The notes below the pieces were generated by a model, which ran no database searches, was not told the DNA's origin, and saw only the letters and a program-made list of their open reading frames with translations. Made by a program: the position numbers and the translations under genes. DNA of 64,000 bases. Origin: Thiosocius sp963808165. Its GTDB lineage: Bacteria > Pseudomonadota > Gammaproteobacteria > Chromatiales > Chromatiaceae. The DNA lies in NCBI GenBank assembly GCA_963808165.1, contig CAWEET010000001.1:1-64000 (forward strand). The letters are read 5' to 3'. This document shows, one piece after another, positions 8,413 through 17,900 of this stretch (position 1 is its first letter; every line of letters starts with the position of its first letter).

Positions 8413-8451
8413 GGCGGCAATATAGCAGCCCCCCGCCGGCGGGCCCGGAGA

Positions 8452-10014
8452 TCAGGCGGCGTCCGCGTCTGCCGCCTGCAGCAGCGATCGCCCGGTCATG
8501 GCCGCTGGCTGGGGTAGTCCCATGATCTGCAGCAGCGTCGGGGCAATGTCGCAAAGTGCGCCATTTTCCATCAGAGAGGGCGCGGCATCGCCGACATAGA
8601 TCAGGGGCACGGTGTTCGTGGTGTGCGCAGTGTGTGGCTGGCCGGCCAGCGGATCACTCATTTGTTCTGCATTACCGTGGTCCGCGGTGATCAGCATCTC
8701 ACCGCCGACTTCGAGTACCGCCTCAGCGACCCGGCCGAGGCAACCGTCGAGAAACTCGATTGCCTTGACCGCCGCCTCGAAGTTGCCGGTGTGGCCCACC
8801 ATGTCTCCGTTGGCATAGTTGCAGATGATCGCATCGAAATGCCCTTCGCGGATCGCCTGGACCAGCCTGTCAGTGACCTCCGCCGCGCTCATCTCGGGTT
8901 GCAGGTCATAGGTGGCGATCTGCGGTGAAGGCACCAGGATGCGCTCCTCGCCTTCGTTTGGGGTCTCGATGCCACCGTTGAAGAAAAAGGTCACATGGGC
9001 GTACTTTTCCGTTTCCGCAATACGCAGCTGGTGCAGACCGAGGTTGGCGATGTACTCGCCGAACGTGTTCTCCAAGCGTTCCGCGGGATAGGCGACCGGG
9101 ATGTCGAAATCCTTGCTGTACTCGGTCAGCGATACGAAAGTCGCGATCTTCGGGATGACCTCGCGCTGAAAGCCAGCGAAGTCCGGCTCGATGAACGCCC
9201 GGGTGATCTGCCGGGCACGATCGGAGCGGTAGTTCATGTTGATGATGACGTCGCCGTCGGCCACGCTGACAGGTTCGCCGATGCACGATGGCGCGACGAA
9301 TTCATCGGTCTCCCCGCGCGCATAGGCCTGCCGCAGGGCCTCGACCGCTGTGCCAGCGCAGTGTTCGGTGCGACCCTGGGTGATTAAATCGTACGCCCTT
9401 TTTATGCGCTCCCAGCGGTGATCGCGATCCATCGCGTAGTAGCGCCCGATCAGCGTGGCGATTCGGCCCTGCCCGAGCTGCGCGAAAATTTCGTCCATCG
9501 CCTTCAACGAGGGTTCCGCGCTCTTGGGCGGCATGTCACGCCCATCGAGGAAGGCATGCAGGTAGATCTTTTGCGCGCCCCGTTCGGCCGCGAGCCTGGC
9601 CATCGCATGGATATGCTCTTCGTGGCTATGCACCCCGCCCGGCGACAACAGACCCAGGATGTGCAACGCACCGGCGTTGGCGATGGCCAGGTCAACCGCA
9701 TCGGTCAGCGTGCGGTTGCTGAAGAAGGAGCCGGTCCGGATGGAACGGCTGATGCGCGTAAATTCCTGGTACACGACCCGGCCCGCACCGAGATTGAGAT
9801 GTCCAACTTCAGAGTTACCCATCTGGCCACCCGGCAAACCCACCGCCGAACCCGAGGTCCGGATAGCCGTATGCGGGTAGTCAGACCAGAGCCGATCCCA
9901 GACAGGGGTCTGCGCGGCCAGAATGGCATTGTGGTCGACGTTGTCGCTCAATCCCCATCCGTCAAGGATGACGAGAACCGTTGGGCGTACCTTTTTTCTC
10001 ATTTTGCACTTCAT
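8452..10014 (-). CDS. gpmI: 2,3-bisphosphoglycerate-independent phosphoglycerate mutase
   Basis: A 520-residue cytosolic glycolytic enzyme that interconverts 3- and 2-phosphoglycerate using two metal ions. The alkaline-phosphatase-type metal site begins at VLVILDGWG near residue 14, the phosphoserine motif is GQMGNSEVGHLNLGAG near residue 65, and the C-terminal metal motif is MLITADHGNAEQM near 445. Length is normal. Two ATGs four codons apart are possible starts; the outer one is used because GGGGAC lies upstream, but the inner (MRKKVRP) is almost as good. It heads the leftward envC/ctpA block and is divergent from the arsR-type gene. Confidence 0.93.
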   Translation of the reverse strand: MKCKMRKKVRPTVLVILDGWGLSDNVDHNAILAAQTPVWDRLWSDYPHTAIRTSGSAVGLPGGQMGNSEVGHLNLGAGRVVYQEFTRISRSIRTGSFFSNRTLTDAVDLAIANAGALHILGLLSPGGVHSHEEHIHAMARLAAERGAQKIYLHAFLDGRDMPPKSAEPSLKAMDEIFAQLGQGRIATLIGRYYAMDRDHRWERIKRAYDLITQGRTEHCAGTAVEALRQAYARGETDEFVAPSCIGEPVSVADGDVIINMNYRSDRARQITRAFIEPDFAGFQREVIPKIATFVSLTEYSKDFDIPVAYPAERLENTFGEYIANLGLHQLRIAETEKYAHVTFFFNGGIETPNEGEERILVPSPQIATYDLQPEMSAAEVTDRLVQAIREGHFDAIICNYANGDMVGHTGNFEAAVKAIEFLDGCLGRVAEAVLEVGGEMLITADHGNAEQMSDPLAGQPHTAHTTNTVPLIYVGDAAPSLMENGALCDIAPTLLQIMGLPQPAAMTGRSLLQAADADAA

Positions 10015-10293
10015 CGGATCTGTCCCCAGCGCAACGCGAGAGGGCAGATTGGCCTTTGATTGGTAATCGATTTTTCGGCCCCGCCCAAGGTATCGGGCGC
10101 CTCGCGCCGAGCCCTTATTGAATCATCTTAGGGGATGGCAAGCCAGCCGCTGCGCCTGCAGCGTAACTGTCATAAAAGATTATTTGGCTCAAATTCAAGA
10201 AAAATGCTCGCCCCGGGGACCGGATTGCTGTTCCAATAACGGTCTATTATTAGATTAGAGGCTAGTAAATAGCCCGTCTGGGGAGGAGTACAG

Positions 10294-10650
10294 GTGAATT
10301 TCCACGATAAAGCAGTTGTTTCCATGCATGACGAATTTGATAGCGAGCTCTCCCTGCTGGAGGGCGATGAAGATATCGACCGCGCCTCGCGCTCCCTGAA
10401 GGCCATGTCGCACCCGTTGCGCCTGAAGATCCTCTGCACCCTCGGCGACCAGGAGGTCAGCGTGCAGGATATCGTCGACCAGGTCGGGACATCGCAAAGC
10501 AACATTTCCCAGCACCTTGCCATCCTGCGCGATAAGGGTATCCTCACGTCCCGCAAGGATGCCAACCGGGTCTTCTACCGCGTCAGCGACAACAGGACCC
10601 TGCGGCTGATCTGCATGATGCGCGAAGTGTTCTGTACCAACGAGCACTGA
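10294..10650 (+). CDS. ArsR/SmtB family transcriptional regulator
   Basis: A 118-residue winged-helix repressor-type protein. The helix-turn-helix runs from RSLKAMSHPLRLKILCTL (about residue 32) through VQDIVDQVGTSQSNISQHLAILRD (recognition helix about 65-80) to the beta-wing RKDANRVFYRVSD. The start is a GTG preceded by GGGGAGGAG. Cysteines are few (ILCTL, ICMM, VFC near the end) and the classic ELCVCDL metal site is absent, so it may sense something other than arsenic. It lies upstream of the rhodanese-secB-gpsA run, a neighbourhood often seen in sulfur-oxidising gammaproteobacteria. A redox or sulfur signal is an inference. Confidence 0.85.
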   Translation: MNFHDKAVVSMHDEFDSELSLLEGDEDIDRASRSLKAMSHPLRLKILCTLGDQEVSVQDIVDQVGTSQSNISQHLAILRDKGILTSRKDANRVFYRVSDNRTLRLICMMREVFCTNEH

Positions 10651-10769
10651 GCAAGAGCGCGCCCAGCCGGCGCGTATGCGGGTTATAAATTCCACCAACG
10701 GGCAGGCCTTGCGCCTCCCGTTTCGTCGTTTGTAGCGTCGATACCTTGCGGTGACGCTGGCGGGGGATC

Positions 10770-11192
10770 ATGGAACAAATCATCGAGTTCGCCACGAATC
10801 ATGCCGTGCTGGTCGGGGCCTTTGCGGTCGTGCTGTCGGCCCTGGTCTGGAATCTGATTGCCGACCCGGGCGGCAAAAATGCAGTCGACCCGATGGGGGC
10901 TACGGCCATGATCAATCACGAGGACGCGGTGGTACTGGATGTACGCTCGATGGCCGAGTATAAGGACGGCCATATCGTTAACGCGATCAATATCCCGCTG
11001 AACGGCTTGGGCAACAACCTGAAACAGCTGGAAAAGCATCGCGGCAAACCAGTCTTGGCGGTGTGTCGATCCGGGTCTCGCTCTGGGGCTGCCTGCAGGC
11101 TGCTACGCAAGCACGGTTTCGAGAACGCGAAGAATCTACGCGGCGGGATGATGGCGTGGCAAAGCGCCAACCTGCCAGTCAGGCGCAAGTAG
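10770..11192 (+). CDS. Membrane-anchored rhodanese-like sulfurtransferase (YibN type)
   Basis: A 140-residue protein with one N-terminal membrane helix (about residues 11-30, HAVLVGAFAVVLSALVW) followed by a single rhodanese domain. The start of the domain is AVVLDVRSMAEYKDGHIVNA near residue 52 and the active-site loop is CRSGSRSG near residue 99, so the catalytic Cys is present. It should carry sulfane sulfur on the cytoplasmic face of the inner membrane. It is just ahead of secB, as yibN is in E. coli, and probably in the same operon. The physiological sulfur acceptor is unknown. Confidence 0.88.
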   Translation: MEQIIEFATNHAVLVGAFAVVLSALVWNLIADPGGKNAVDPMGATAMINHEDAVVLDVRSMAEYKDGHIVNAINIPLNGLGNNLKQLEKHRGKPVLAVCRSGSRSGAACRLLRKHGFENAKNLRGGMMAWQSANLPVRRK

Positions 11193-11211
11193 CGCATTGC
11201 GGGAGAATAGA

Positions 11212-11703
11212 GTGAGCGAAGAACAAGGAGCACAACAGGGGCAGCCGGCACAGCGCCAGTTCCTGGTACAGCGGATCTATACCAAAGACATCTCGTTCGA
11301 GGCGCCGACGACGCCGCAGATATTTCAGGAAAACTGGTCGCCGGAGATCAATGTCGGGCTCGGTAGCGAGGTCAAGCAGCTGGGCAACGGCAACACCGAG
11401 TTGGTGCTCAGCGTCAATGTCGAGGCCAAGCACGATGGCAAGACGGTTTTCCTGGTCGAGGTCAAGCAGGCCGGCCTGTTCATGGTCCAGGGCTTCAATG
11501 ACGAGGAAACGCAGGCGCTGATGGGCATCGCAGCGCCCAACGTCCTGTTTCCCTACGCACGCGAGGTCGTCTCGGACCTGGTCACACGCGGCAGCTTCCC
11601 GCAGTTCGTGCTGCAGCCGGTGAACTTCGAGGCCCTGTACGCACAGCAGCGTCAGGCCAAGGCGGCGCAGACGGCCGATACCCAGGGCGATACTGCGCAC
11701 TGA
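11212..11703 (+). CDS. secB: Protein-export chaperone SecB
   Basis: A 163-residue homotetrameric chaperone that keeps preproteins unfolded and hands them to SecA. The family core QFLVQRIYTKDISFEAPTTP begins near residue 14, with the conserved LFPYAREVVSDLVTRGSFP segment near 110 and FEALYAQQ near the C-terminus. The start is the GTG at MSEEQGAQ, with GGGAGA upstream; an in-frame TTG five codons earlier is less likely. It follows the rhodanese gene by 19 bases and ends two bases before gpsA, so the three form an operon. Confidence 0.93.
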   Translation: MSEEQGAQQGQPAQRQFLVQRIYTKDISFEAPTTPQIFQENWSPEINVGLGSEVKQLGNGNTELVLSVNVEAKHDGKTVFLVEVKQAGLFMVQGFNDEETQALMGIAAPNVLFPYAREVVSDLVTRGSFPQFVLQPVNFEALYAQQRQAKAAQTADTQGDTAH

Positions 11704-11704
11704 C

Positions 11705-12706
11705 TTGGGCGCCGCGGACACCAAGCTTGCGGTGCTCGGGGCCGGTTCCTGGGGCACCGCGCTGGCCATTCATCTGGCGCAAAACGGGGCCCAGGTCGCA
11801 TTGTGGGGTCACGACCCGGAAGAGGTCGAGACACTGCGGCGCGACAATCAGAATCGACGCTATCTGCCGGGCGTGCCTTTCCCCTCCGGGCTACATACCA
11901 GCGCTGATCTGGCTGATTGCGTGCGCAATGCGGATGAAATACTGGTGGTGGTGCCCAGCCACGCCTTTTCCGAGGTCTGTGACCTTATCGCGACCGTGCG
12001 TCCCCAACTCAGGACGCTGAGCTGGGCGACCAAGGGATTCGACCCGAGCAGCCACGAACTGCTCAGCAGCGTGGCCGCACAGTGGCTGCCCTCGTGCGAC
12101 ATGGCGGCCGTTTCGGGGCCGACTTTTGCCAACGAAGTGGCGCGCGGTCTGCCGACCGCGATCACCGTCGCGTCGAACAACCCGATGCATGCAGAGCGCG
12201 TTGCCTCTTACCTGCACGGCGAGAACTTTCGCGCCTACACCAGCGATGACCTGATCGGCGTGCAGGTCGGCGGCGCCAGCAAAAACGTCATGGCGATCGC
12301 CGCCGGGATTTCCGATGGTCTGGGCTTCGGCGCCAATGCCCGTGCCGCATTGATCACCCGCGGGCTGCACGAGATTACACTGCTCGGCCTGGCGTTGGGT
12401 GGCCGTCCCGAGACCTTCATGGGGCTCGCCGGCCTCGGTGACCTGGCGCTGACCTGTACCGATGATCAGTCGCGCAACCGGCGCATGGGCCTCGCGCTGG
12501 CGCGCGGGCTGGATATCGCCACAGCGCGGCGCGAGATCGGACAGGAAGTCGAGGGCGTATTCACCGCACGTGAGTTGTGGATAAAGGCCCGGCAACTCGG
12601 GGTCGAGATGCCGATCACCGAGCAGACCCACCGTGTTCTCTATGAAGGACTCGACCCCCGGACCGCCGTGCACAATCTGCTGAGCCGAGAGGCCAAATCG
12701 GAGTAA
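11705..12706 (+). CDS. gpsA: NAD(P)H-dependent glycerol-3-phosphate dehydrogenase
   Basis: A 333-residue cytosolic enzyme that reduces dihydroxyacetone phosphate to sn-glycerol 3-phosphate for phospholipid synthesis. The dinucleotide motif LGAGSWGTALA is near residue 11, SGPTFANEVA near 138, the catalytic lysine region GGASKNVMAIAAG near 190 and the GLAGLGDLALTC motif near 240. The only start that keeps the complete first beta strand is a TTG one base after the secB stop, which implies coupled translation. It completes the usual secB-gpsA pair. Confidence 0.92.
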   Translation: MGAADTKLAVLGAGSWGTALAIHLAQNGAQVALWGHDPEEVETLRRDNQNRRYLPGVPFPSGLHTSADLADCVRNADEILVVVPSHAFSEVCDLIATVRPQLRTLSWATKGFDPSSHELLSSVAAQWLPSCDMAAVSGPTFANEVARGLPTAITVASNNPMHAERVASYLHGENFRAYTSDDLIGVQVGGASKNVMAIAAGISDGLGFGANARAALITRGLHEITLLGLALGGRPETFMGLAGLGDLALTCTDDQSRNRRMGLALARGLDIATARREIGQEVEGVFTARELWIKARQLGVEMPITEQTHRVLYEGLDPRTAVHNLLSREAKSE

Positions 12707-12838
12707 CCCCGAATACTCCGGGGAGATTCAAACCCAATTCCACCAGCGTCATCGAAGCCGTCCTCCACGGCCGGCGGGTGAACTAAAGCGAAGGCTTCAG
12801 CGTCCAACGAGAAACTCGCGCTGCGGGGAGGGCGAAAT

Positions 12839-13132
12839 ATGACTTATACAATCGCCGTTGAGAACATCAAATGTCGGGGTTGCGCCAATTCCATCCGCAG
12901 CAAATTGCTGGACGAGGGGTTGGCCCAGTCAGTCGAGGTTGACGTCGAGCAAGGCCAGGTCCGAATCGAGGGCAACCCTGAATGGCGCGGTCAGGCGGCC
13001 GCCGCCATGGCCAAAATGGGCTATCCTGAGGTCGGGTCGGTCGATGGGATGAAAGCAGCGGCCGCGAAGGCAAAATCCTTCGTGAGCTGTGCGATCGGTC
13101 GGGTCGACGGTATACCGTCGAACAAGGAATGA
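12839..13132 (+). CDS. Heavy-metal-associated (HMA) domain protein, copper chaperone type
   Basis: A 97-residue protein whose first about 65 residues form an HMA fold with the metal-binding motif KCRGCANSI near residue 12. It lacks the usual Met ahead of the first Cys and has Arg between the cysteines with Gly (CRGC), but both thiol ligands are kept. The last 30 residues are an extra Ala/Lys-rich tail with one more Cys. It probably binds Cu(I) or Ag(I) in the cytoplasm. It begins the metal-export island that continues with the exported Cys/His-rich protein and the CusB/CusA pair. Confidence 0.82.
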   Translation: MTYTIAVENIKCRGCANSIRSKLLDEGLAQSVEVDVEQGQVRIEGNPEWRGQAAAAMAKMGYPEVGSVDGMKAAAAKAKSFVSCAIGRVDGIPSNKE

Positions 13133-13186
13133 TCGGGGGACACCCTTTCTCAGGCTGACGTGGGGTCGCCAGACAACGGACTTCGA

Positions 13187-13609
13187 ATGAAGAATTGCGG
13201 CACAAAATGCGCAAATGGCAAAGCCATACGGCGACTGAGCGTCCTGCTCGCGCTACTGCTGTTTTTCGGGCCGCTGTTGTCGATCGCCGCGCCTCTTGCG
13301 GCAGCATTTCAGCCCGAAGAGAACGCTGCCCAGACCTCCCAGCTGCCGTGCCATTCACCGGCCGCTGCGCAGCACGAACCCGTCGGGGCGATTCGCGTCG
13401 ACGCGGACTGTGGGCACTGCAGTGGTGATGCCCCGGCCTCGCAGTGCCACTGCTGGGGCAATACGCTACCTACCGGCCCGGCGTCCAAACCGCTCTGCCG
13501 CCCCTCAGTCATTGCTACGGCCGAAGTAGTAGTCCTCGTCGTTACCGATGCGCTGCCGGAGTCCCTGCCCGAAAACCTGTTCCGCCCGCCGATCCCTACC
13601 CACATCTGA
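13187..13609 (+). CDS. Small exported Cys/His-rich protein, CopL-like (unrecognised)
   Basis: About 140 residues with a probable signal sequence (RRLSVLLALLLFFGPLLSIA) and then a mature part with several Cys and His residues: LPCHSPAAAQHEP, DADCGHCSGD and QCHCWGN. A second hydrophobic segment is near the C-terminus (ATAEVVVLVVTDAL). The pattern recalls CopL/DUF2946-type proteins that sit next to copper-resistance genes, but I cannot assign it to that family with certainty. An upstream in-frame GTG at 13160 is an alternative start; the ATG at 13187 is used because it puts a basic region directly before the hydrophobic stretch. Periplasmic metal binding is an inference from residues and neighbours. 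Confidence 0.6.
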   Translation: MKNCGTKCANGKAIRRLSVLLALLLFFGPLLSIAAPLAAAFQPEENAAQTSQLPCHSPAAAQHEPVGAIRVDADCGHCSGDAPASQCHCWGNTLPTGPASKPLCRPSVIATAEVVVLVVTDALPESLPENLFRPPIPTHI

Positions 13610-13694
13610 AGCACCGTGTCCCGCTGCCGACCGCGCCCCGCAACGCGGTAGACGCACTGCGGCTTTGGTTATGTTTTTGAGGTGGTATAAAAAA

Positions 13695-14984
13695 GTGAAT
13701 ACTTACTTACGAAATCGGCTCGTGTTGGGTCTGGCCTTGATCTCAACGGCCCTGGGGGGTTGCCTGGAGCCACCGGCGCAAACCTCGGAATCGCTCAGCG
13801 CTGCCAGTGACGACACGGCATTGGAACATGCCGCCAAGCACCTGGATGCAAAGTACGTGTGCCCGATGCACCCGCAGATCGTGCGCGACGAGCCTGGCGG
13901 CACCTGCCCGATCTGTGGCATGGATCTGGTGCAGAAAATGATCGACGCCCAAGCCGGCAAGCACCCGACAGTCGAGATCAGCAATGCCGTGGTCAACAGC
14001 ATGGGGGTACGCACCGCGCCCGCCCGCGAGGAGACCCTGTGGAAATACATCGAGACGGTCGGCCGCATTGCCTACGACGAGACCCGGCTCGCGCATGTCC
14101 ACCCGCGCGCAGCCGGCTGGATGGAACAGCTCGACCTGCGTGCCGAAGGCGACCCGGTAGAACGAGGCCAGTTGATCGGTCGGCTTTATTCGGAGGAGAT
14201 CCTGTCGGCCCAGGTGGACTTCCTCATCGCGCTCGATCAGTCCAACGGCAAAAGGCGCATCGAGAAGGCTCGCAACCGGCTGCGCTTGCTGGGCGTACCC
14301 GAAGGCACGATCTCTTTGATTCAAAAAAGGGGGGAAACCATCAACACGGTGCCGATCCTGGCCAATGCCGGCGGTGTCGTCACGATGCTGGGTGCCCGGC
14401 GGGGCATGTATGTCACCCCGGATACTGAGATCGTCACCATCGCCGACCTGAGCCGCATCTGGGTGCTGGTGGACGTCTACGAGCACCAGATCGACTGGCT
14501 GGCCGCCGGAGTGAGTGCAGAGATCCGGGTACCCGCCTATCCGGGCCAGGTCTGGGAGGGCGCGGTAGAATACATCTATCCGGAGCTCGATCCCAAATCC
14601 CGCACGCTCAAGGTGCGCCTGGCCTTCGACAACTCGGAAGGCCTGCTCAAGGCCAATATGTTCGCCGAGGTGGTGATTTTCGGGGGACCAAAGCGCGAGG
14701 TGCTCGCGGTACCCGCCGAGTCGGTCATCGAGACCGGCAGGCGGGTGAGTGTGGTTCTGGCATTGGGGGAGGGGCGTTTTCAGCCAGTCGACGTGGTCAC
14801 CGGTATGCGCGGCGATGGCCTGGTCGAGATCCTCAGCGGCATCCGGGCGGGCGACCAGGTGGTGACCTCGGGACAGTTCTTGATCGATTCCGAATCGAGC
14901 CTGCAGGCCAGCTTCGTGCGCATGGCCGAATCTGAGCCACCGGTCGACGCTAGCGGCGACTCCCAGGCCACAATCTCTAAGTGA
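13695..14984 (+). CDS. cusB: RND efflux periplasmic adaptor, CusB type, with N-terminal metal-binding domain
   Basis: A 429-residue lipoprotein adaptor. The signal ends in a lipobox (TALGGC, about residue 23). Near residues 53-80 is a heavy-metal-binding domain, YVCPMHPQIV ... CPICGMDLV. It is followed by the beta-barrel/lipoyl/alpha-hairpin adaptor region, with VHPRAAGWMEQLDL near 135, the DVYEHQIDWLAAG region near 260 and the membrane-proximal domain near 330-410. It links the CusA-type pump to an outer-membrane channel and may load metal. The start is the GTG with GAGGTGG eight bases upstream; the longer open frame from 13548 overlaps the preceding gene and is not credible. The cusA gene starts 13 bases later. 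Confidence 0.88.
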   Translation: MNTYLRNRLVLGLALISTALGGCLEPPAQTSESLSAASDDTALEHAAKHLDAKYVCPMHPQIVRDEPGGTCPICGMDLVQKMIDAQAGKHPTVEISNAVVNSMGVRTAPAREETLWKYIETVGRIAYDETRLAHVHPRAAGWMEQLDLRAEGDPVERGQLIGRLYSEEILSAQVDFLIALDQSNGKRRIEKARNRLRLLGVPEGTISLIQKRGETINTVPILANAGGVVTMLGARRGMYVTPDTEIVTIADLSRIWVLVDVYEHQIDWLAAGVSAEIRVPAYPGQVWEGAVEYIYPELDPKSRTLKVRLAFDNSEGLLKANMFAEVVIFGGPKREVLAVPAESVIETGRRVSVVLALGEGRFQPVDVVTGMRGDGLVEILSGIRAGDQVVTSGQFLIDSESSLQASFVRMAESEPPVDASGDSQATISK

Positions 14985-14997
14985 GGCACGCTGGACG

Positions 14998-17900
14998 ATG
15001 AAGAACCTTATCGCCTGGTCGATCCAGAATCGCTTCCTGGTGCTACTCGCGAGCCTGGTCATTACCGGCTGGGGCTGGGTCGCTTTGCACAAGACCCCGC
15101 TCGATGCCATTCCCGACCTGTCAGATGTACAGGTCATCATCCGTACGAGCTTCCCCGGCCAGGCACCGCGCGTGGTCGAAGAGCAAGTCACCTACCCAAT
15201 CACCACCACAATGCTGTCGGTACCCGGCGCACAAGTGGTGCGCGGCTATTCCTTCTTCGGAGACTCGTATGTCTACGTCATTTTCGAAGACGGCACGGAC
15301 CTGTACTGGGCGCGCGCACGGGTGCTGGAGTACCTCAATCAGGCCGCCGCCGACCTCCCCGATGGCATCCAACCGAGGCTGGGGCCGGATGCAACAGGGG
15401 TCGGCTGGGTCTACAACTATGTGCTCGCTGACCGCAGCGGCCGTCACGACCTGGCCGAGCTGCGCAGCCTGCAGGACTGGTTCCTGAAATTCGAGCTGCA
15501 GACGGTGCCTGGCGTATCCGAGGTCGCGACCGTGGGCGGTATGGTGCGCCAGTACCAGGTCGTGGTCGACCCGGAAAAGCTGCGCGCTTTCAATATCACG
15601 CTGGCACGGGTATCGGCGGCGATCAAGGCGGCGAACCAAGAGGTCGGCGGCTCGGTGATCGAGCTTGCCGAGGCCGAGTACATGGTGCGCACACGCGGCT
15701 ATCTGCGCAATCTCGAGGACCTGGAGCACATTCCGATTCTGGTGAGCGAAAGCGGCACACCCGTGCTGTTACGGGATATCGCGCGCGTGCAGGTCGGCCC
15801 CGAAATGCGTCGTGTTGTGGCGGACCTGGACGGCGAGGGCGAAGTCACCGGCGGCATCGTGGTGATGCGCTACGGAGAGAACGCGCTGGCGACCATTGCG
15901 CGGGTCAAGAACAAGCTGGAGCAATTGCGCCAGGGCCTGCCCCCCGGGGTAGAGATCATCGAGACATATGACCGCTCGAATCTGATCGAGCGTGCCGTGA
16001 GTAACCTGCAGGAGAAGCTGATCGAGGAATTCATCGTCGTGGCGCTCGTCTGCCTGATCTTCCTGTTTCACCTGCGCTCGGCCTTCGTCGCTATCGTCAC
16101 CCTGCCGCTCGGCATCCTGGCCTCATTCATCGTGATGCAGTACCAGGGGATTAACGCGAACATCATGTCGCTTGGCGGTATCGCGATAGCGATCGGCGCG
16201 ATGGTGGACGCAGCGATCGTGATGATCGAGAACGCGCACAAGCACCTCGAGCGCTACCGAAGCAACTATGGTCACGACGCTGTCGGCAATGAACACTGGA
16301 AGGTGATCACCGCAGCGGCTACCGAAGTAGGCCCGGCGCTGTTTTATTCGCTGCTCATCATCACGCTCAGCTTCCTCCCGGTGTTCGCCCTGGAGGCACA
16401 GGAGGGGCGCCTGTTCTCGCCGCTGGCCTATACCAAGACCTATGCTATGGCGGCCTCGGCCGGCCTCGCGGTAACCCTGGTGCCGGTGCTGATGGGCTAT
16501 TTCATTCGCGGGCGCATCCCGGCGGAACACCGAAATCCGCTGAACGTTTTCTTGATCTGGTTGTATCGGCCGGTGCTCGGCGTTGTGATGCGGCTGCCGA
16601 AGGTCACCATCTTGCTCGCTCTGCTGGCGGTGCTCAGCCTGGTTATCCCGATCAGCGGGGTCGGCGGGTTTCTGGCCCCACTGAAATGGCCGTTTCAGGC
16701 CGCGTATCTGCTGACCGGCGAACCACAGCCAATGACAGAGCGGATCGAGCAGGCGCAGCAGCGACTGGTCAGCGACTGGCGCCGAAGTTTCCGCGACACC
16801 CCCTGGCTGGCGCGGTTTGCCGATGGTCTCGGTTCTGAATTCATGCCGGAACTGGATGAGGGCGATCTGATGTACATGCCGACGACGTTGCCCGGTCTGT
16901 CCATTGGCAAGGCACAGGAGTTGCTGCAGCAGACGGATCGTCTGATCGCCGGGGTACCCGAGGTCAAGCGGGTGTTCGGCAAGATAGGGCGTGCTGATAC
17001 CGCGACCGACCCGGCACCACTGACCATGATCGAAACGGTAATCCAGCTCAAATCACATGATCAGTGGCGCCCCGGCATGACCACACAGAAGATCATCGAG
17101 GAACTCGACGCAACGGTGCAATATCCGGGCGTGACCAATGCCTGGGTGATGCCGATCAAGACCCGCATCGACATGTTGGCCACCGGCATCAAGACGCCCG
17201 TGGGGGTCAAGGTCGCAGGCCCCGACCTGAGCGAGATCGAGCGTATCGGGCGCGAGATCGAAAGGGTCTTAATGACAGTACCCGGCACCACCTCGGCATA
17301 TTCGGAGCGAGTTGCTGGCGGGCGCTACGTCGACATCCTGCCAGACAGGATCGCCGCGGCGCGCTACGGACTGAACATCGATGACCTCAACCAGATCATT
17401 GCCGCGGCGGTCGGCGGCATCAACATCACGCAGACGGTGGAAGGGCTGGAGCGCTATCCGGTAAACCTGCGGTTCCCGCGGGAGCGACGCGACGACGTCG
17501 AGAAACTCCGCGCGCTGCCGCTGGTGACCCCGACCGGGGCGCAGATCCCGCTGGCCCAGGTCGCCGAAATCAACATCATCGACGGCCCCCCGATGTTGAA
17601 AAGCGAGAACGGTCGGCTCAATGGTTGGACCTTCGTCGACATCAGGGATATCGACCTGGGCAGCTATGTCGCGGCCGCGCAACAAGTTGTGCAGGCGCAG
17701 GTCGAGCTGCCGGCGGGCTACTCGATCAGCTGGTCGGGCCAGTATGAGTACATGCTTCGAGCCCAGGCCCGCTTGTCCCAGGTGGTGCCGTTGACGCTGG
17801 TGATCATCTTCGTGCTGCTGTACCTGACGTTCCGGCACGCCGGCCAGGCGCTGCTGGTGATGGCCTCGCTGCCGTTCGCGCTGGTCGGCGGCTTCTGGCT

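Noticed and set aside
12576..12584. Perfect DnaA box (TGTGGATAA) inside gpsA
   Set aside because: It falls in conserved coding sequence (ELWIKA) far from the origin and is expected about once in a window of this size.
13548..13694. N-terminal extension of the CusB-type adaptor
   Set aside because: The extension overlaps the upstream gene in another frame, is Arg/Pro-rich, and would bury the lipoprotein signal.
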